Shown here: positions 54,701-62,031 of the stretch, piece after piece
Numbering within the stretch: the stretch's first letter is position 1
Layout of the letters: each line of letters opens with the position of its first letter
Origin: Paraburkholderia unamae
Lineage (GTDB): Bacteria > Pseudomonadota > Gammaproteobacteria > Burkholderiales > Burkholderiaceae
NCBI RefSeq assembly: GCF_003268775.1
Contig: NZ_QLSU01000028.1
Span: forward strand, 62,001 to 126,000
Reading direction: 5' to 3'
Length of the DNA stretch: 64,000 nucleotides
The notes under the pieces: generated by a model
What the model saw: only the letters and a program-made list of their open reading frames with translations
Databases searched by the model: none
Told to the model about the DNA's origin: nothing
Position numbers and translations under genes: made by a program

Positions 54701-55609
54701 TTACCTTTCCTCCCCAAAGCGCAATTGCGTCTTGAGGTAATGCAGAAAGGCCTGCAACTTCGGCGAAGGCACCCGCTCGCGCGGGAACAGCGCATTCAGG
54801 TCTTGTTGCGGTCCTATCCATTCGGGCAGCACGTTTAGCAGGCGTCCTGCCTCGACCTCGGGCGCCATGCTGGCGTCCATGGCCAGCAACAAGCCCTTGC
54901 CCGCGCGCGCGGCGTCGAGAAGCAGCACCGGGTCGCTCGCGACGATCACCGGTTCGAGGGCGTAGTGCGCCGCTTTGCGTCCGGCCTTGCGCAAAGGCCA
55001 GGTGTAGCCGCTGTCGCTGCGGGCCTGATGCAGCGCGAGCGACGGATGAAGGTGGAGTTCGTCGGGAGCGGAGGGCGCGCCGTGCGCCTCGACATACGCG
55101 GGGCTCGCGTAGACCGACGTCGAGAAGCTGCCGAGCCGCCGCGCCACGAGACTCGAATCGGGAAGCGCGCCAAGGCGCAGCGCGACGTCGACTTCGTCGT
55201 CGAAAAGATCCAGGGGCACGTGCGTCGCCAGAATATCGAGGCGCACGTCGGGATAGCGCGTGCAGAATCCCGCAATCAATGGAGCGATCCATGTGGCGCC
55301 GAACGAATAAGGCAGTGTCACGCGCAGCCAGCCGCCGGGCGTGCCGCGTATGCGCTGAACCGCGTTCTCGGCTTCGTCGAGTTGCTTCGCGATGCCCCGG
55401 CAGTGCTCGAAATAAGCTGTGCCCGCTTCGGTGAGGCGCAGCTTGCGCGTGGTCCGGTGCAGCAGGCGCGAACCGAGGTGCGCTTCGAGTTCGCGCACGC
55501 GACGGCTCACCGTCGTCTTCGGAATCTGCAACGCGGTGGCCGCTGCGGTAAAGCTGCCTGACTGGACGACGCGAAGAAAAACGAGCGTGTCGTTGAGGTC
55601 TCGGGTCAT
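54701..55609 (-). CDS. LysR-family regulator of amidase cluster
   Basis: A 302-residue LysR-type regulator (helix-turn-helix about 5-62, GSFTAAATALQIPKTTVSRR then ELEAHLGSRLLHRTTRKL; effector domain after about 90). Start ATG at 55609 (MTRDLNDTLVFLRVV); a longer ATG at 55621 exists. It is divergent from the amidase across a perfect 19-bp inverted repeat at 55652-55670, its likely binding site. It converges on the GFA-family gene with a 13-base gap. Confidence 0.92.
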   Translation of the reverse strand: MTRDLNDTLVFLRVVQSGSFTAAATALQIPKTTVSRRVRELEAHLGSRLLHRTTRKLRLTEAGTAYFEHCRGIAKQLDEAENAVQRIRGTPGGWLRVTLPYSFGATWIAPLIAGFCTRYPDVRLDILATHVPLDLFDDEVDVALRLGALPDSSLVARRLGSFSTSVYASPAYVEAHGAPSAPDELHLHPSLALHQARSDSGYTWPLRKAGRKAAHYALEPVIVASDPVLLLDAARAGKGLLLAMDASMAPEVEAGRLLNVLPEWIGPQQDLNALFPRERVPSPKLQAFLHYLKTQLRFGEER

Positions 55610-55651
55610 GGGCGCATGCATTCCGGCTGAACGTTGAGGATAGCGCGAGGC

Positions 55652-55670
55652 TGGCACAGGGATTGTGCCA
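55652..55670. promoter_or_regulatory. Perfect inverted repeat between LysR and amidase
   Basis: TGGCACA-GGGAT-TGTGCCA, seven pairs around a five-base centre, lies 43 bases before the LysR start and 86 before the amidase start. It has the size of a LysR activation site. Confidence 0.65.
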
Positions 55671-55755
55671 TCGATGGTTCAATCCTTGCCGGTTTCGCTG
55701 GCTAATCGCTGGTGTGTTCCCGCTCTATCGTGTTGACTTCGACACGGAGGCGAAC

Positions 55756-57210
55756 ATGAATCTCAGCGAATACACGAGCCACGACGCAATCGGGCTCGCA
55801 CAACGGGTGGCGGACCGCGAGGTCACGCCCACGGAGCTTGCCGAACTGGCGCGCGCGGCCATCGTTGCCGTCAATCCGGAAATCAACGCGGTGATCGAGC
55901 ACTGGTCCGCTGCCGAAAGCGGCGGCTACGCGGAACATGGCGCGGGGCCGCTCGCGGGCGTGCCGTTTCTGATCAAGGATCTCGCGCTCGCCATGAAGGG
56001 CAAGCGGCTGGAACTGGGAAGCCGGCTTGCCAGCGGGGTGGTGGCGAGCGCCGATTCGTGGCTCATGTCACGGTTCCGCGCGGCCGGGCTCGTCACGATC
56101 GGCCGCACGACGACGCCCGAAATGGCGTTCAGCACGACGACCGAATCCACGCTGCAAGGCGCGACGCGCAATCCGTGGCAGGTGGCGCTGAGCGCGGGCG
56201 GGTCGAGCGGCGGCGCGGCCGCGGCGGTCGCGGCCGGCATCGTGCCGCTCGCGCACGCCACGGATGCGGCCGGCTCGATCCGCGTGCCCGCCGCCTGCAA
56301 CGGCCTCTTCGGGCTCAAGCCGACGCGCGGACGCAGCTCGAACGGCCCCGATCTCGACGAAGTCTTCGCGGGCTTCGGCGTGCAACTGGGCGTGAGCCGC
56401 AGCGTGCGCGACAGCGCCGCGCTGCTCGATGCGATCCAGGGGCGTGCGAGCGGCGAGCCCTATGCGACCGCCGCGCCCGCGCACAGCTTTCTTTCCGAAG
56501 TGGGGCGCGAGCCAGGCACGCTCAAGATCGGCATGATGATCGATCCGTGGAACGCGGATCGAACCGACCCGGCCATTGCGGCGGCGGCGATCTCGACCGC
56601 AAAGCTTCTGGAGGACCTGGGTCATACAGTTCGGGAGGTGCGGCCGCCGCTCGGCGTCTCGTGGGACGCATTCGTGCAGATGAACGCGACGATCTGGACC
56701 GCGACGCTCGTCGGCTGGATCGAAGGGCTGGCGGCCGCGACCGGCCGTCCGATCGACGGGACGACGCTGGAGGCGGCGACGCTGGCCTGCTATCGCTACG
56801 GCAAGGAGGAAAAGGCGTCCGCATTCGCCGCCGCGCTCGCGATGCGCAACACCGTGACGCGCGCGGTCGGCCACTGGTTCGAGGACTTCGACGTGCTCCT
56901 CACGCCGACCCTTGCGCACATGCCGCCGGCTATCGGGGAATATGGCAAGGATTCCGAATCGATGAACGGCCTCGAATGGACGCAGCGCGTGTTTCAGCAT
57001 GCGCCTTTCACGCCACCGTTCAACGTGGCCGGTGTCCCCGCGATGTCGGTGCCGCTGGAAAGTCATCCCCAAACGGGTTTGCCGATCGGCATGCAGTTCG
57101 CGGCGCAATTCGCGCGCGAAGACACGTTGCTGCGGCTCGCGGGACAACTGGAACGTTCACGGCCCTGGGCGGGGCGGCATCCCGCGCTTTGGGCCGGCAA
57201 CCGCCGGTAA
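55756..57210 (+). CDS. Amidase (amidase-signature family) 2
   Basis: A 484-residue amidase-signature enzyme. The catalytic Lys is in GVPFLIKDLALAMKG (about 77), and the signature [17 protein letters not shown] (about 148-164) holds the cis-Ser/Ser pair. The start ATG at 55756 has GGAGG six bases upstream. It resembles amidase 1 in region 2 (shared TTTPE, RNPW, VAAGIVPLAHATD stretches) but differs in detail. It converges on the SDR gene with a 37-base gap. Possible substrate: an amide conjugate; function inferred. Confidence 0.92.
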   Translation: MNLSEYTSHDAIGLAQRVADREVTPTELAELARAAIVAVNPEINAVIEHWSAAESGGYAEHGAGPLAGVPFLIKDLALAMKGKRLELGSRLASGVVASADSWLMSRFRAAGLVTIGRTTTPEMAFSTTTESTLQGATRNPWQVALSAGGSSGGAAAAVAAGIVPLAHATDAAGSIRVPAACNGLFGLKPTRGRSSNGPDLDEVFAGFGVQLGVSRSVRDSAALLDAIQGRASGEPYATAAPAHSFLSEVGREPGTLKIGMMIDPWNADRTDPAIAAAAISTAKLLEDLGHTVREVRPPLGVSWDAFVQMNATIWTATLVGWIEGLAAATGRPIDGTTLEAATLACYRYGKEEKASAFAAALAMRNTVTRAVGHWFEDFDVLLTPTLAHMPPAIGEYGKDSESMNGLEWTQRVFQHAPFTPPFNVAGVPAMSVPLESHPQTGLPIGMQFAAQFAREDTLLRLAGQLERSRPWAGRHPALWAGNRR

Positions 57211-57219
57211 CGCGCTCGC

Positions 57220-57240
57220 GGCGGTCCCGGCTTTACCGCC
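57220..57240. terminator. Short hairpin, amidase 2 / SDR convergent gap
   Basis: A six-pair stem (GGCGGT / ACCGCC) with a nine-base loop lies between converging genes. Weak and without a T-run. Confidence 0.35.
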
Positions 57241-57247
57241 ATCCACG

Positions 57248-58084
57248 TTACGCGAGTCCGTACTCCCGCACGAGTTCCTGCAAATCCAGCATGACCGTGC
57301 GGGCGGCGAACGGCACGGCGCGCGCATCGGTCACGAGCCAGTGCAGCGCCGCCGCGATCGCTTCCGGCTTCATCGCGCCATAGCGCTTCTCGATCTCGCC
57401 GCCGTCGCCGAGCGCGGCGCTCAACGCCTGGGTCGCCACCACGCCCGGGTTCACGCTGAATGCGCGTATGCCGTCGCGGCCGTGCTCGCGGTTCAGGCAG
57501 CCCGCCATGCGCGCGAGCGCCGCCTTGGAAGCGCCGTAAGCGAAGCCCCAGCCGCCCTGGTTGGCGGGTGCGGGCGGATCGTTCTTGCCCGCACCCGAGG
57601 AAACGTTGACGATCTGGCCGCTGCCCTGCGCGATCATCGAAGGCAGCAGCCTGCGCACGAGCCGCAGCGGCGCGCTCACGTTGCCGTAGAAGGTGCGCGC
57701 GAGCACGTCGTCGTCGGTGTCGAGCAGCATCGCGTTGGTTTCGCGGTCCTGGTACACGGCGTTGTTGATGAGCACGTCGACACGGCCGTAATGCGCGAGG
57801 ACGGCTGCGGCGGCGTCGTCGAGCGAGGGACCGTCCATCAGGTCCATCGGCTGCGCGAAAACGTCGGCGCCCGTTTCGCGCACCGCTTGCGCGGTGGACG
57901 CGAGGCTGCCGGTGAGCAGCGAGCCGTCGCTGCGGCGCAATTGATGATCGAGCGCCTGGCCTTCGGTTTGCGTGCGCGCCGTGATGGCGACGCGCCAGCC
58001 TGCGCGGCCGAACGCGAGCGCGGTGGCGGCGCCGATACCCCGGCTCGCGCCGGTGACGAGTACGACGGGTGCGGAAGCGGACAT
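57248..58084 (-). CDS. SDR-family oxidoreductase 2
   Basis: A 278-residue short-chain dehydrogenase. TGASRGIGAATALAF (10-24), INNAVYQDRE, the catalytic Ser in VNVSSGAG and the YGASK active-site Tyr/Lys are present. The insert after the Rossmann loop (QLRRSDGSLLTGSLAS) is longer than average. It is 22 bases downstream of the MFS transporter on the leftward strand, so the two are probably co-transcribed. Substrate unknown. Confidence 0.9.
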   Translation of the reverse strand: MSASAPVVLVTGASRGIGAATALAFGRAGWRVAITARTQTEGQALDHQLRRSDGSLLTGSLASTAQAVRETGADVFAQPMDLMDGPSLDDAAAAVLAHYGRVDVLINNAVYQDRETNAMLLDTDDDVLARTFYGNVSAPLRLVRRLLPSMIAQGSGQIVNVSSGAGKNDPPAPANQGGWGFAYGASKAALARMAGCLNREHGRDGIRAFSVNPGVVATQALSAALGDGGEIEKRYGAMKPEAIAAALHWLVTDARAVPFAARTVMLDLQELVREYGLA

Positions 58085-58106
58085 GAAGTGGTTCGCAGTA
58101 GTGGGA

Positions 58107-59435
58107 TCAGGCAGGTTGGGAAGCGGCCGCGTGCATCGCCGCCAGCCGTTGACGATAGGGATTGAGCGCGGCGGCGTAGAACGCGACGGTGGCCACGAGG
58201 ATCGTCATCGTGCCGACGAGCGCGTAGCGCAGCGCGTCGTGCCCGTAAAGCGGCGTGAGACGATCGCTCAACACGCCGGTGACGAGCGGCCCCAGGCCGA
58301 CGCCGAACAGCGTGAGAAACAGGTTGACGAGCGAGGCGGCGGTGCTGCGCTCGTCGGCGTTCACGAGCTGGCTCGCCGCTGCGTACGAGAGCGCCGGAAA
58401 CCAGCTCGCGAAAAACGAAAACAGGAGGGCGAAGACCATCGCGTGCGGCACGGCAAGCGCGCCCGCGTGCCACGCACCGGTGGCGGGCCACAGCAGGAAC
58501 GCGAGCACCGCCGGAATGCTGAGCGCGATGCCGATCATGGGCAAGGCGAGTTGCCAGCGCCGGTCGTGCGCGACGAGCCGGTCGCACAGCACGCCGCTGA
58601 ACAGCGCGCCCGCTATTGCGCCCACGCCGCTCGTCACGCCGAATACGAAGCCCGCTTGCGCGAGCGTCACGCCATAGGTGCGAACCAGGAAAGTCGTGGC
58701 CCAGATGCCGTAGCCATAGGAAGCGACGCCCGCGCTCGCGCACGCGAGGCACAGGAAGCGCAGCGCGCGGATCGACCAGAGACGGGACAGTTGCGCGCGC
58801 AACGGCCGGCTGGCGGCGCGCGCGGCCGGGGCCAGTTCGAACGCGCCGCGCTGCGGCTCGCGCACGACGAGGCGCACGAGCAGCGCGAGCACGACGCCCG
58901 GCGCGCCGAAGAACAGGAAGGCCGCGCGCCAGCCGTGGGTTTGCGCGATCCAGCCGCCCGCCGCGAGTCCGACGAGCACGCCGAGGTTCGGCCCGAGCAT
59001 GAAGACGCTGAGCATGAGCGAGCGGCGTTGCGGCGGGTACATGTCGGCGATGAGGGAGACCGAGGGCGCCATGCCGCCCGCTTCGCCCACGGCCACGCCC
59101 ATGCGTGCGAGGAACAGTTGCCAGAATTGCGCGCTCACGCCGCACGCCATCGTCGCGAGGCTCCAGAGTCCGCAGCAGAGCGCGACGATGTTGCGCCGGT
59201 TCGCACGGTCGGCGAGCTTGCCGATCGGCACGCCGAGACCCGCGTAGAGCACGGCGAAGGCCACGCCGCTCAGGCTGCCGATGGCGGTGTCGGACACCGC
59301 GAATTCGCGCTTGATCGGCTCGATCAGGACCGCGATGGCCTGGCGGTCGATATACGAGAAGATGTAGACGAGCGCGAGCAGGGCGAGCCCGGCATGCGTG
59401 CGCAAACCGGGTTGATGGGGCTGGGAAGTTCGCAT
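58107..59435 (-). CDS. MFS transporter 3 (spinster-like)
   Basis: A 442-residue MFS transporter closely similar in plan to transporters 1 and 2 (IDRQAIAVLIEPIKREFAVSD, GVPIGKLADRANRRNI). The ATG at 59435 (MRTSQPHQ) fits better than longer in-frame starts. It shares the layout of the spinster-like group and is divergent from the aldehyde dehydrogenase across 180 bases. It probably imports the substrate of the region 6 cluster. Confidence 0.92.
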   Translation of the reverse strand: MRTSQPHQPGLRTHAGLALLALVYIFSYIDRQAIAVLIEPIKREFAVSDTAIGSLSGVAFAVLYAGLGVPIGKLADRANRRNIVALCCGLWSLATMACGVSAQFWQLFLARMGVAVGEAGGMAPSVSLIADMYPPQRRSLMLSVFMLGPNLGVLVGLAAGGWIAQTHGWRAAFLFFGAPGVVLALLVRLVVREPQRGAFELAPAARAASRPLRAQLSRLWSIRALRFLCLACASAGVASYGYGIWATTFLVRTYGVTLAQAGFVFGVTSGVGAIAGALFSGVLCDRLVAHDRRWQLALPMIGIALSIPAVLAFLLWPATGAWHAGALAVPHAMVFALLFSFFASWFPALSYAAASQLVNADERSTAASLVNLFLTLFGVGLGPLVTGVLSDRLTPLYGHDALRYALVGTMTILVATVAFYAAALNPYRQRLAAMHAAASQPA

Positions 59436-59615
59436 GGATGGGGCCGCAACGACCAGGTGGAGTGTTGTCCACGGTATCGTGGTGGCTGCGTGCGCCGCGG
59501 ACATCGTCTCTTTGGACGACGCCCGGCGGTGCGCGGCGGGTTACGTTGCGTGCAGCATGTATGGCTGCGCCTTGCCGCAGCGCCCCCGCCTTAGACCAAA
59601 ACCAAGGAGACAACG

Positions 59616-61049
59616 ATGCCCGAACCCACCCGTGCCGACGCCATCCGCGCGCTGCTCGACGCGCAGCGCAGCGCCTTCGCGGCCGAAGGCGCGGTGAGCG
59701 CCGCCGCGCGCCGCGACCGCCTGCAACGCGTGATCGATATGCTCGTCGAGCACGCCGACGCGCTTTGCGAGGCCATGCATCAGGATTTCGGCAACCGCCC
59801 CGCCGCGTTTTCGCTCGCCAACGACATTCTGGGCTCGCTCGGCTCGCTCAAGCACGCGCGCGACCACTTCGAAGCGTGGCTCGGCGACGATCCGCGCCCC
59901 TCTGTCGCGCCGTTCGACAACTTCGGCGCCACCGCCTGGGTGCGCTATCAGCCCAAGGGCACGGTGGGCATCATCGGCACCTGGAACGCGCCGCTTTTCA
60001 CGCTGCTCTCGCCGCTCGCCTCCGTGTTCGCGGCGGGCAACCGCGCCGTGCTCAAGCCTTCGGAAGTCACGCCGCACACGGCGGAGTGCTTCGCGGGACT
60101 GGTCAGGAGCCGTTTCGCGCCCGAGGAACTCGCCGTCGTGACGGGCGGCGCGGACGTCGCCGCCGCCTTCAGCGCGCAGCCGTGGGATCACCTCGTGTTC
60201 ACCGGTTCGAGCACCATCGGCAAGGAAGTCATGCGCGCGGCGGCGGCCAACCTCGTGCCCGTCACGCTCGAACTGGGCGGCAAGTCGCCGGTGCTGATCG
60301 GCACGAGCGCGGACTTGCGCAATGCCGCCGAGCGCATCGTCGTCGGCAAGAACCTGAATTCGGGTCAGCTTTGCGTCTCGCCCGACGTCGTGTGGGTGCA
60401 CGAGCCGCAACTCGAAGCCTTTATCGCGGCGGCGCGCGAGGTACAGGAAGGGCTGTATCCCACCGTTGCCGATAACGGCGACGTCGTGGCGATCGTCAAC
60501 GCGCGCCACTTCGAGCGCATCGAAGGCTATCTCGCCGACGCCCGCGCGCGCGGTGCGCGCATCGAGGTGCTGGGCGAGGCGGTGGAAGGCGAGCGCGCCG
60601 CGAGCCGGCGCATGCCGCTGCGCGTGGTGGTCGATCCGCCGCGCGACAGCGCGATTGCGCGCCACGAGATCTTCGGCCCCGCGCTGGTCGTCAACACGTA
60701 CAAGCAGGTGCAGGAGGCCGTGGCCGCGATCAACGCCGACGCGCGTCCGCTCGCGCTCTATTACTTCGGCGCCGACGCGGCCGAGGAAAAGTGGGTGCTC
60801 GACCACACGCTTTCGGGCGGCGTGTCGATCAACGACGTCACCATGCACCCGGCGCTGTACGACGCGCCGTTCGGCGGCGTGGGCGCGTCGGGCATGGGCC
60901 ACTACCACGGGCGCGAGGGCTTTCTCTCCTTCAGCCACGCGCGCTCCGTCTACAAGGCGGGCGGCCACGACCCGCGCCGCGAGTGGGGCATGCTGCCGCC
61001 CTACACTGAGGCGTTCGGCGCGATGCTGCGCGCGGCGATCGTGCCCTGA
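59616..61049 (+). CDS. Aldehyde dehydrogenase (coniferyl-aldehyde-dehydrogenase-like)
   Basis: A 477-residue NAD(P)-dependent aldehyde dehydrogenase oxidising an aldehyde to a carboxylic acid. Catalytic Glu lies in TLELGGKSPVLIG (about 223), and the nucleophilic Cys in NSGQLCVSPDVVWV (about 255). The overall sequence, including the N-terminus and C-terminal SHARSVYKAGGHDPRREWG, resembles the CalB/class-3 group. AAGGAGAC precedes the ATG at 59616. It is followed by an SDR 117 bases later on the same strand. Confidence 0.93.
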   Translation: MPEPTRADAIRALLDAQRSAFAAEGAVSAAARRDRLQRVIDMLVEHADALCEAMHQDFGNRPAAFSLANDILGSLGSLKHARDHFEAWLGDDPRPSVAPFDNFGATAWVRYQPKGTVGIIGTWNAPLFTLLSPLASVFAAGNRAVLKPSEVTPHTAECFAGLVRSRFAPEELAVVTGGADVAAAFSAQPWDHLVFTGSSTIGKEVMRAAAANLVPVTLELGGKSPVLIGTSADLRNAAERIVVGKNLNSGQLCVSPDVVWVHEPQLEAFIAAAREVQEGLYPTVADNGDVVAIVNARHFERIEGYLADARARGARIEVLGEAVEGERAASRRMPLRVVVDPPRDSAIARHEIFGPALVVNTYKQVQEAVAAINADARPLALYYFGADAAEEKWVLDHTLSGGVSINDVTMHPALYDAPFGGVGASGMGHYHGREGFLSFSHARSVYKAGGHDPRREWGMLPPYTEAFGAMLRAAIVP

Positions 61050-61166
61050 GCCGGTGTTTCGCGATTCGCTCGCGCTCCGCGCATCGTCGGCTATCGTCCG
61101 TTTGCGTGATTCGGCACGCGGCCCGATCTCCGACGATGAGCTTTTCCAAACCATGCGAGGAAGACG

Positions 61167-61940
61167 ATGACGCAGTTTCCTGAGATGTTCTCGGTGAAGG
61201 GCCAGGTGGCGATCGTGACGGGCGCGGGCAAGGGCATTGGCCGCGCGTGCGCGCTGGCGCTCGCGGGCGCGGGCGCCGATATCGTGGCCGCGGCGCGCAC
61301 CCAGGCCGATCTCGACGCGCTCGCCGCGCAGGTCGAGGCGCTCGGCGCGCGCTGCCTGCCGCTCGCCTGCGACGTGAACGACGACGACGCGCTCTCGCAT
61401 CTCGTCGAGCGCGCGCTGGCGCAGTTCGGCAAGATCACGCTGCTCGTGAACAACGCGGGCGGCGCGGGCCCCAACGACCCGCGCAAGATGAGCCGCGCCG
61501 ACTTCGAGCGCGTGCTCGCGTGGAACGTCGCGCCTGCCTATTCGCTGATCCAGAAAGCGGCGGGCCCGATGCGCGAGGCGGGCGGCGGCGCGGTCGTGAA
61601 CATCTCCTCGACGGCCGCGCGCTACGCGCAGAAGCATTTCAGCGCCTATGGCGCGGCCAAGGCGGCGCTGAACCAGATGACGCGCAATCTCGCGCAGGAC
61701 TTCGCGCCCCACGTGCGCATCAACGCCATCGAACCGGGCACGATCATGACCGACGCGCTCGGCAAGTTCCTCACGCCCGAGCGCGAGGCGCACATGGTGA
61801 AGGCCACGCCGATGGCGAAGCTCGGCCAGCCCGAGGACATCGCGGCGGCGGCGCTCTTTTTGTGCTCGCCGGCCGCGCGCTGGATCACGGGCAAGGTGCT
61901 TGGCGTGGATGGCGGCGTGGAGGCGCCGAACTGGGTGTGA
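61167..61940 (+). CDS. SDR-family oxidoreductase 3
   Basis: A 257-residue short-chain dehydrogenase with TGAGKGIGRACALALAGAG (about 13-31), NNAGGAGPN, catalytic Ser in VNISSTAARYAQ and the YGAAK active-site Tyr/Lys. It ends VLGVDGGVEAPNWV. It resembles 7-alpha-hydroxysteroid dehydrogenase-type and 3-ketoacyl reductase-type SDRs; which it is cannot be settled. GAGGAAG lies upstream of the ATG. A strong terminator follows. Confidence 0.9.
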   Translation: MTQFPEMFSVKGQVAIVTGAGKGIGRACALALAGAGADIVAAARTQADLDALAAQVEALGARCLPLACDVNDDDALSHLVERALAQFGKITLLVNNAGGAGPNDPRKMSRADFERVLAWNVAPAYSLIQKAAGPMREAGGGAVVNISSTAARYAQKHFSAYGAAKAALNQMTRNLAQDFAPHVRINAIEPGTIMTDALGKFLTPEREAHMVKATPMAKLGQPEDIAAAALFLCSPAARWITGKVLGVDGGVEAPNWV

Positions 61941-61983
61941 GGGGCGCTCGCAGGCCGGTAGCGGAGTGACTCCGGAAAAAAAA

Positions 61984-62015
61984 GGGGGCGCGCCGGGGAA
62001 ACCCGGCGCGCCCCC
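61984..62015. terminator. Strong bidirectional terminator
   Basis: A perfect 14-pair stem (GGGGGCGCGCCGGG / CCCGGCGCGCCCCC) closed by a GAAA tetraloop is preceded by a run of A and followed by TTGCTTTT. It lies between the converging SDR and flavoenzyme genes. Confidence 0.93.
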
Positions 62016-62031
62016 TTGCTTTTACGCGCCG

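Noticed and set aside
59541-61793. A 750-residue minus-strand frame opposite the aldehyde dehydrogenase and SDR.
   Set aside because: No motif, and it crosses the two sense genes and the gap between them.
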